A DNA stretch of 37,309 nucleotides from an uncultured Alphaproteobacteria bacterium (GTDB lineage: Bacteria; Pseudomonadota; Alphaproteobacteria; Rhodobacterales; Rhodobacteraceae). Of this stretch, positions 33,418 through 37,309 are shown piece by piece (the first letter of the stretch is position 1; every line of letters begins with the position of its first letter). Below the pieces are notes generated by a model. It was not told the origin of the DNA. It saw nothing but the letters and a program-made list of their open reading frames with translations, and ran no database searches. The translations under genes and the position numbers were made by a program. The stretch lies in contig CACAMI010000014.1 in assembly GCA_902533625.1 (NCBI GenBank), positions 1 through 37,309 on the forward strand, given 5' to 3'.

Positions 33418-34454
33418 CATACAGGAAAGATCTGGAATCTTGTAGAGATCTAATTAAGACTGGCTCATATTCTTTTTATGCAGCTTCAAGGCTATTGCCG
33501 GCGAGTGTTCGTGATCCAGCTATTGTTCTATATTCATTTTGTAGACTTGCAGATGATGCCATAGATAATTCAACTTCTAAGCAGAAGGCTTACCGGAAAT
33601 TAAGTCGGCGTTTGGATTTAGTATATAAGGGTAAACCTATAGATACTCCATTTGATCGCGCCTTTTCTGGAATGGTAGAAAAATTTGAGCTCCCAAAAGC
33701 TCTTCCGAAGGCACTTTTGGAAGGCATGAAATGGGATGCCGAGGGGCGGCAATATAGAAATATTTCCGAATTAAAGAGTTATTCGGCAAGGGTTGCATCT
33801 GCCGTTGGAGTGATGATGTGTGTCATCATGGGGGCTAGAAATAAACACGTGTTAGCAAGAGCATGTGACCTTGGTGTGGCAATGCAGTTAACAAATATTG
33901 CTAGGGATATTGGTGAAGATGCAAAAGAAGGAAGGCTTTATATTCCACTCGATTGGTTTAGCGAAATGCAAATTACCCAGAGTGAATTTTTTGAAGGGGC
34001 TTATGCAAGTTTTACTTTAGCTTCAATTACTGAGAGATTATTAAAAGAAGCCGATTTTTTATATAAGAGAGCTACTCATGGTTTAGCTGGCTTGCCAATT
34101 TTTTGCAGACCAGGAATATTTTCAGCGCTACATATTTATTCTCGTATCGGTAAGCATATTGCCAAGGCCAATTACGACAGTGTTAACAAAAGAGCTGTAA
34201 CTTCTAAGTCTGAAAAATTGAGTTTATTGATGTACTCTTTAGCTGAGTCTGCTTCGGTGACTATATTTCCTAACCACCCTTCAATAAAAGCTCCAGCCTT
34301 GGATGAAGTAAAATTTTTAGTTGAAGCAGCTTCTTTACATAATCAAAAAATACCAATAGATAAGCCACTAAAATCCGATATAATTTTTGATGTTTTGGCT
34401 GGGTTAAAGCAGAGAGATTTAGAAGATTTAGAAATTTCAAAGACAAGTACTTAG
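33414..34454 (+). CDS. crtB: Phytoene synthase CrtB
   Basis: The 346-residue enzyme condenses two geranylgeranyl diphosphates into phytoene, the first carotenoid step. It shows the squalene/phytoene synthase blocks FCRLADDAID near residue 45 (first Asp-rich motif), YSARVASAVGVMMC near 123 and AMQLTNIARDIGEDAKEGRLYIP near 157 (second Asp-rich motif). ATG 33414 overlaps the crtI stop, so both carotenoid enzymes are translationally coupled. tspO follows after 9 bp, the same order as in Rhodobacter. Confidence 0.95.
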   Translation: MTYRKDLESCRDLIKTGSYSFYAASRLLPASVRDPAIVLYSFCRLADDAIDNSTSKQKAYRKLSRRLDLVYKGKPIDTPFDRAFSGMVEKFELPKALPKALLEGMKWDAEGRQYRNISELKSYSARVASAVGVMMCVIMGARNKHVLARACDLGVAMQLTNIARDIGEDAKEGRLYIPLDWFSEMQITQSEFFEGAYASFTLASITERLLKEADFLYKRATHGLAGLPIFCRPGIFSALHIYSRIGKHIAKANYDSVNKRAVTSKSEKLSLLMYSLAESASVTIFPNHPSIKAPALDEVKFLVEAASLHNQKIPIDKPLKSDIIFDVLAGLKQRDLEDLEISKTST

Positions 34455-34463
34455 GTAATCTTC

Positions 34464-34940
34464 ATGAGTTTTGGATTTTTCTTTATATTTTTTGCTGCGT
34501 GCTGCGCAACCGCTGCTACGGGAAGTTTGTTTCCAACGGGAAAATGGTATGCTGGCTTAAGAAAGCCTTTTTGGACACCTCCAAATTGGCTTTTTCCGAT
34601 AGCTTGGACAGGGCTTTATATAATTTTATCGTATGTGGGAATGCGAGCTGCTCTTAGAATAGATGGTCAGGCGGTTTTGGCTTTATGGGCATTGCAGGCC
34701 TCGTTAAGCACACTTTGGACCCCTGTATTTTTTGGTTTAAAGAAGATGGGCACAGCATTTATAGTAATGAGTAGCCTTTGGTTGTCCGTTTTTGCAATGG
34801 TAATTTTTTGTTGGAAATTAGAAGCAATCTTAGGAATAATTTTGTTACCGTATTTAGTTTGGGTATCTTTTGCAGCAGCACTAAATTTTACTGTATGGCG
34901 ATTAAATCCGCATGAAACTCCAAGAGACTTGAGTAGTTAA
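34464..34940 (+). CDS. tspO: TspO/MBR family tryptophan-rich sensory protein
   Basis: The 158-residue membrane protein has five predicted spans and many tryptophans: WYAGLRKPFWTPPNWLFPIAWTGLYIILSYVG, ALQASLSTLWTPVFFGLKKMG and ALNFTVWRLNP. These are hallmarks of TspO (formerly CrtK), an outer-membrane protein in Rhodobacter that binds porphyrins and cholesterol-like ligands and modulates photosynthesis gene expression with oxygen. It sits 9 bp after crtB and converges with crtC, as in Rhodobacter. Length is normal. Confidence 0.93.
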   Translation: MSFGFFFIFFAACCATAATGSLFPTGKWYAGLRKPFWTPPNWLFPIAWTGLYIILSYVGMRAALRIDGQAVLALWALQASLSTLWTPVFFGLKKMGTAFIVMSSLWLSVFAMVIFCWKLEAILGIILLPYLVWVSFAAALNFTVWRLNPHETPRDLSS

Positions 34941-34950
34941 CCACTAGAAG

Positions 34951-35874
34951 TCAACCTCTCTTTCTTGGTACCCTTAATGCAAGCATTGGTTTGATTAAAG
35001 GATTGGCAAACCTATTTAAATCAAGGGCTTCATGTACGCCTTCAACTTCTTCTCCTTTTATCTTTGTTTTTATTTTTGATCTTGAATAGAAAGGAGCGTC
35101 TAGCATGTTCTGTATTTGCTTAGGCTTGTAATTATTATCAGATCTTGTTTCTCTTCGAACTTGCCAAAGAGATCTAGAAAATTTAGTTTTGGGAATATCA
35201 TTTAACATCTTGATATTTCCATCATTATTAAATTCCAAACCTAAATCTAAGTCTCCACCCTCTCTTCGCTTGGCATCATAAAATGCCATGGCACCATCTT
35301 TGCCTATTAATCTTGACCATGTCCAATAGCTGAAGTCATCTTCTAGAGCTCTGGTGCCAAAATTTCCATCTAGATATCCATGCCCAGACCATTGCCAACC
35401 TGGTACATTTAAGTCCACTTGAATTTTGGAGATTGGGGCAAAAGGACGCCAAATGTGTGACCCATCATCTTTTAATAAAACTTCAATGTCGGTAATGTAT
35501 TTTGGTTCTATTATTACTTGGCCTTTAAGTCTACTCAAATGTGGAGTGGTTAATTCATCGATTTCCACTACAAGTTTATTTCTATCCCAGTTAAAACTGC
35601 TGGGGCCAACTTGAAATCTATTGTCCTTTATAAGTACGGCTGGTTCACCTCTTTCTGTCATAGTCCACCGGCCTTTGTGACCATAAGTTGCCACATTAAT
35701 GCAGCAATGGTCATGGGGGTTTTTCCGGCCATACCAGCGATACCAGGGAGAAAAAACTGATCCTATAAATGCTATTATCGAAATTGCTTTCGTATTATCA
35801 TTGGAGATGCCATCTAAGTACCACCAGGCGTAGCCATTTTCTGGAACACTTAAGTTAAAAAAAGGTCTTTTAAT
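34951..35874 (-). CDS. crtC: Hydroxyneurosporene synthase (carotenoid 1,2-hydratase) CrtC, start unclear
   Basis: CrtC hydrates neurosporene or its derivatives at the 1,2 position. Recognisable segments are VPENGYAWWYLDGISNDN, IIAFIGSVFSPWYRWYGR, HDHCCINVATYGHKGRW, WSGHGYLDGNFGTRALEDDFSYWTWSR and RETRSDNN. The frame has no ATG, GTG or TTG between its far upstream opening (36153, inside crtD in another frame, with residues unlike CrtC) and the conserved core. The boundary given, 35874, is an ATT codon with no Shine-Dalgarno, giving 307 residues, and is only one option. The other is a -1 ribosomal frameshift from crtD at 35862-35856, which enters this frame at N-L-S-V-P-E-N. The family call is secure; the way it is translated is not. 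Confidence 0.85.
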   Translation of the reverse strand: MKRPFFNLSVPENGYAWWYLDGISNDNTKAISIIAFIGSVFSPWYRWYGRKNPHDHCCINVATYGHKGRWTMTERGEPAVLIKDNRFQVGPSSFNWDRNKLVVEIDELTTPHLSRLKGQVIIEPKYITDIEVLLKDDGSHIWRPFAPISKIQVDLNVPGWQWSGHGYLDGNFGTRALEDDFSYWTWSRLIGKDGAMAFYDAKRREGGDLDLGLEFNNDGNIKMLNDIPKTKFSRSLWQVRRETRSDNNYKPKQIQNMLDAPFYSRSKIKTKIKGEEVEGVHEALDLNRFANPLIKPMLALRVPRKRG

Positions 35875-37309
35875 ATCATTTCTGCTGCGTGCTTCCCTGA
35901 TGTTAGGGCCATAGGTACTCCAGGGCCTGGATGAACTCCCCCTCCTGCCAGATACAATCCTTTTGTCTTTAACTTTACCTTTGGACGTCTGAAGGTTGAA
36001 AGTATCTTTGATGGGCTCAGCCCGTAAATTGAGCCGTCCGAACCTGGAAACATTTTTTGAAACTCTGTTGGTGTTGTCAGATCCGAAATATTTGGTGCTT
36101 GAAGAAATTCTTGCCCCATTTTTTTTAGCGTCTCGAAAGTTATTTTTTTGCATTTCTCAAACTCTTCTTTTTTGGTGTTTTTATTAAATTCCTTAAGGTT
36201 TGGCGAGCCATTCACAATGATTTCAAATCGCTCTTTACCTCCTATATTAGGGCTTATTCCTCTGTCTTGGGCACAGACATATATAGTTGGATCATTGGGC
36301 ATTTGACCTTTTCCAATATCCTTAAATTCTGAAGTATAGTCAGAATTGAAAAAGACATTATGAAGGGAAAGGTTTTTTCCCCTTGGCTTTGATGAAAAAG
36401 ACCACACAAAAGCTGAAAGTGAACGGTCATTTACGCCTTTCCGATGTATCGCATTAGTTACGCCTTTGCCTAGCAAGCCCTTATAGATTGCTGCAGGATC
36501 TCCATTAAATACTATGTGATCGGCTCGATTAAAATTATCCAAATTATCGATAATGCCTTTAGCTACCCCATTTTCTATTTGAATAGTTTTGACTTCTGAT
36601 AAATAGTTGAATTTCACCCCATTTTTGCGCGCCAGTTTTTCCATGGCTAGAGGTAGTTTATTCATGCCTCCCAATATTTGCCAAACCCCACGAGCTTCAG
36701 CTTGCCATATCAAAGCTAATAGCGGAGGAGCTTTAAGGGGTGAAGCTCCCACATATGTCGCATATCTTGCAAATAATTGTCGTAATCTTGGGTCTGAAAA
36801 ATTTGCACTTAGGTATCCCCATAGGTTTCTATATCTAAATAAAATATTTGATATATTCCTTTGATTTCTTAATACAACGCTAAACAAGGTCGATAAATCG
36901 ATTTTTGGAGAGCGCATTATTGGAGATTCAAAAAGGTCGAAAGCAATTTTCGTTTGTTTGTAAAATTTTTCGAATTCTTCTGCTGATTTTTGGCCAGAAA
37001 AGTCCCTTATAGAGGATAGGTTTGATTCGAAGTTAGGCACAAGGTCTAAAGTTGAATTATCTGGCCACCAGTGGCGGGCCAACACACTTTGCTCTGATAT
37101 AGTTAGGTGATCTTCCAGGCACTCTCCAATTTCTCTAAAAAAATCATCAAACCAAGGTTTGAGTGTAAAAACAGTAGGTCCTGCATCAATTGGCCCAAGA
37201 ATACTATCCATGGATCTTAATTTCCCTCCTGGCCCACAATTTTTCTCATATACCTCTACATTTAACCCCTCTGAAGAAAGTTTTAATGCTGTTGCCAATC
37301 CTGCTATAC
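35850..37309 (-). CDS. crtD: Methoxyneurosporene (1-hydroxycarotenoid 3,4-) dehydrogenase CrtD, 5' end missing
   Basis: About 485 residues are visible; the frame runs off the right edge, reading I-A-G-L-A-T-A-L-K-L, so only the first few residues of the FAD fold are lost. VYEKNCGPGGKLRSMDSILGPIDAGPTVFTL and the C-terminal LYLAGGGVHPGPGVPMALTSGKHAAEMI are CrtI/CrtD-type flavin motifs. Pairing with crtC and divergence from crtI identify CrtD. It introduces the 3,4 double bond in the spheroidene pathway. Its TAA stop is at 35852-35850, preceded by the in-frame slippery heptamer T TTT TTA. crtC overlaps in the -1 frame. Confidence 0.92.
   Translation of the reverse strand, partial: IAGLATALKLSSEGLNVEVYEKNCGPGGKLRSMDSILGPIDAGPTVFTLKPWFDDFFREIGECLEDHLTISEQSVLARHWWPDNSTLDLVPNFESNLSSIRDFSGQKSAEEFEKFYKQTKIAFDLFESPIMRSPKIDLSTLFSVVLRNQRNISNILFRYRNLWGYLSANFSDPRLRQLFARYATYVGASPLKAPPLLALIWQAEARGVWQILGGMNKLPLAMEKLARKNGVKFNYLSEVKTIQIENGVAKGIIDNLDNFNRADHIVFNGDPAAIYKGLLGKGVTNAIHRKGVNDRSLSAFVWSFSSKPRGKNLSLHNVFFNSDYTSEFKDIGKGQMPNDPTIYVCAQDRGISPNIGGKERFEIIVNGSPNLKEFNKNTKKEEFEKCKKITFETLKKMGQEFLQAPNISDLTTPTEFQKMFPGSDGSIYGLSPSKILSTFRRPKVKLKTKGLYLAGGGVHPGPGVPMALTSGKHAAEMILKDLFLT
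35856..35862 (-). promoter_or_regulatory. Candidate -1 ribosomal frameshift site (T TTT TTA)
   Basis: The crtD codons CTT TTT TTA ACT TAA place the heptamer T TTT TTA (35862-35856) in the exact phase needed for -1 slippage, one sense codon before the crtD stop. The same heptamer is used by HIV-1 gag-pol. A slip continues directly into the crtC frame at AAC TTA AGT. Downstream, AAGT/ACTT and CCAG/CTGG are complementary and could form a weak two-part stem. Confidence 0.5.

Noticed and set aside
35875-36153. Upstream extension of the crtC frame to an ATG at 36153
   Set aside because: The extra 93 residues lie fully inside crtD in another frame, look like low-quality shadow sequence rich in Arg, Ser and Lys, and do not resemble CrtC.
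1-37309. CRISPR arrays, IS elements, prophage or integron signatures
   Set aside because: No spaced repeats, transposase, integrase or terminal inverted repeats were found; the only repeats are the 18-bp tandem duplication and the inverted repeat after scoB.

Overview
The window is an AT-rich bacterial chromosome segment from what looks like a marine, aerobic anoxygenic phototrophic alphaproteobacterium. The best evidence is the right end. There, crtA-bchI-bchD-bchO is divergent from crtI-crtB-tspO, which converges on crtC-crtD. That is the layout of the spheroidene-type photosynthesis gene cluster of Rhodobacter and Roseobacter relatives, although the base composition is far more AT-rich than in most of them. 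Many genes begin with TTG. No tRNA, rRNA, CRISPR, IS element or phage gene was seen.

Layout, left to right: (1) 1-4.4 kb, leucine catabolism: 3' part of methylcrotonyl-CoA carboxylase beta (mccB), mccA and HMG-CoA lyase (mvaB), followed by glutamate racemase (murI). (2) 4.4-6.7 kb, minus strand: a serine-hydrolase/beta-lactamase-like protein, a DMT-family exporter and a 53-residue membrane protein that ORF calling easily misses. (3) 6.8-13.7 kb, a GlnT/GmaS-type glutamine synthetase, then fdhD-mobA-mobB-moeA and a tungstate importer tupB-tupC-tupA. This is a molybdenum/tungsten cofactor locus, probably serving formate dehydrogenase. (4) 13.7-16.5 kb, chromate transporter ChrA and potassium transporter TrkH. 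(5) 16.5-21.4 kb, purine/urate catabolism: 8-oxoguanine deaminase, ureidoglycolate lyase and a fused allantoinase/OHCU decarboxylase on the minus strand, divergent from HIU hydrolase and the membrane, cytochrome c-tailed urate hydroxylase PuuD. (6) 21.4-27.3 kb, a divergent M19 'dipeptidase' homologue, two proteins of unknown function (564 and 212 aa), a two-subunit 3-oxoacid CoA-transferase and a second DMT transporter. (7) 27.3-37.3 kb, photosynthesis genes for Mg-chelatase (BchI, BchD), its accessory BchO, the carotenoid enzymes CrtA, CrtI, CrtB, CrtC and CrtD (5' end cut by the window), and TspO.

The genes fit a photoheterotroph that scavenges amino acids, purine nitrogen and possibly C1 compounds. 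HMG-CoA lyase releases acetoacetate, which the CoA-transferase could activate. The Mo/W genes would mature oxidoreductases such as formate dehydrogenase, and xanthine dehydrogenase is the expected entry enzyme to the urate pathway.

The most unusual signals are in the photosynthesis cluster. crtC has no ATG, GTG or TTG start near its conserved N-terminus, yet a perfect T TTT TTA slippery heptamer lies in the crtD frame just before the crtD stop, and crtC is in exactly the -1 frame. crtA appears to start at an ATT codon with a well-placed Shine-Dalgarno sequence. The crtA-crtI promoter region carries two TGT-N12-ACA (PpsR/CrtJ-type) operators and a perfect 18-bp tandem repeat.
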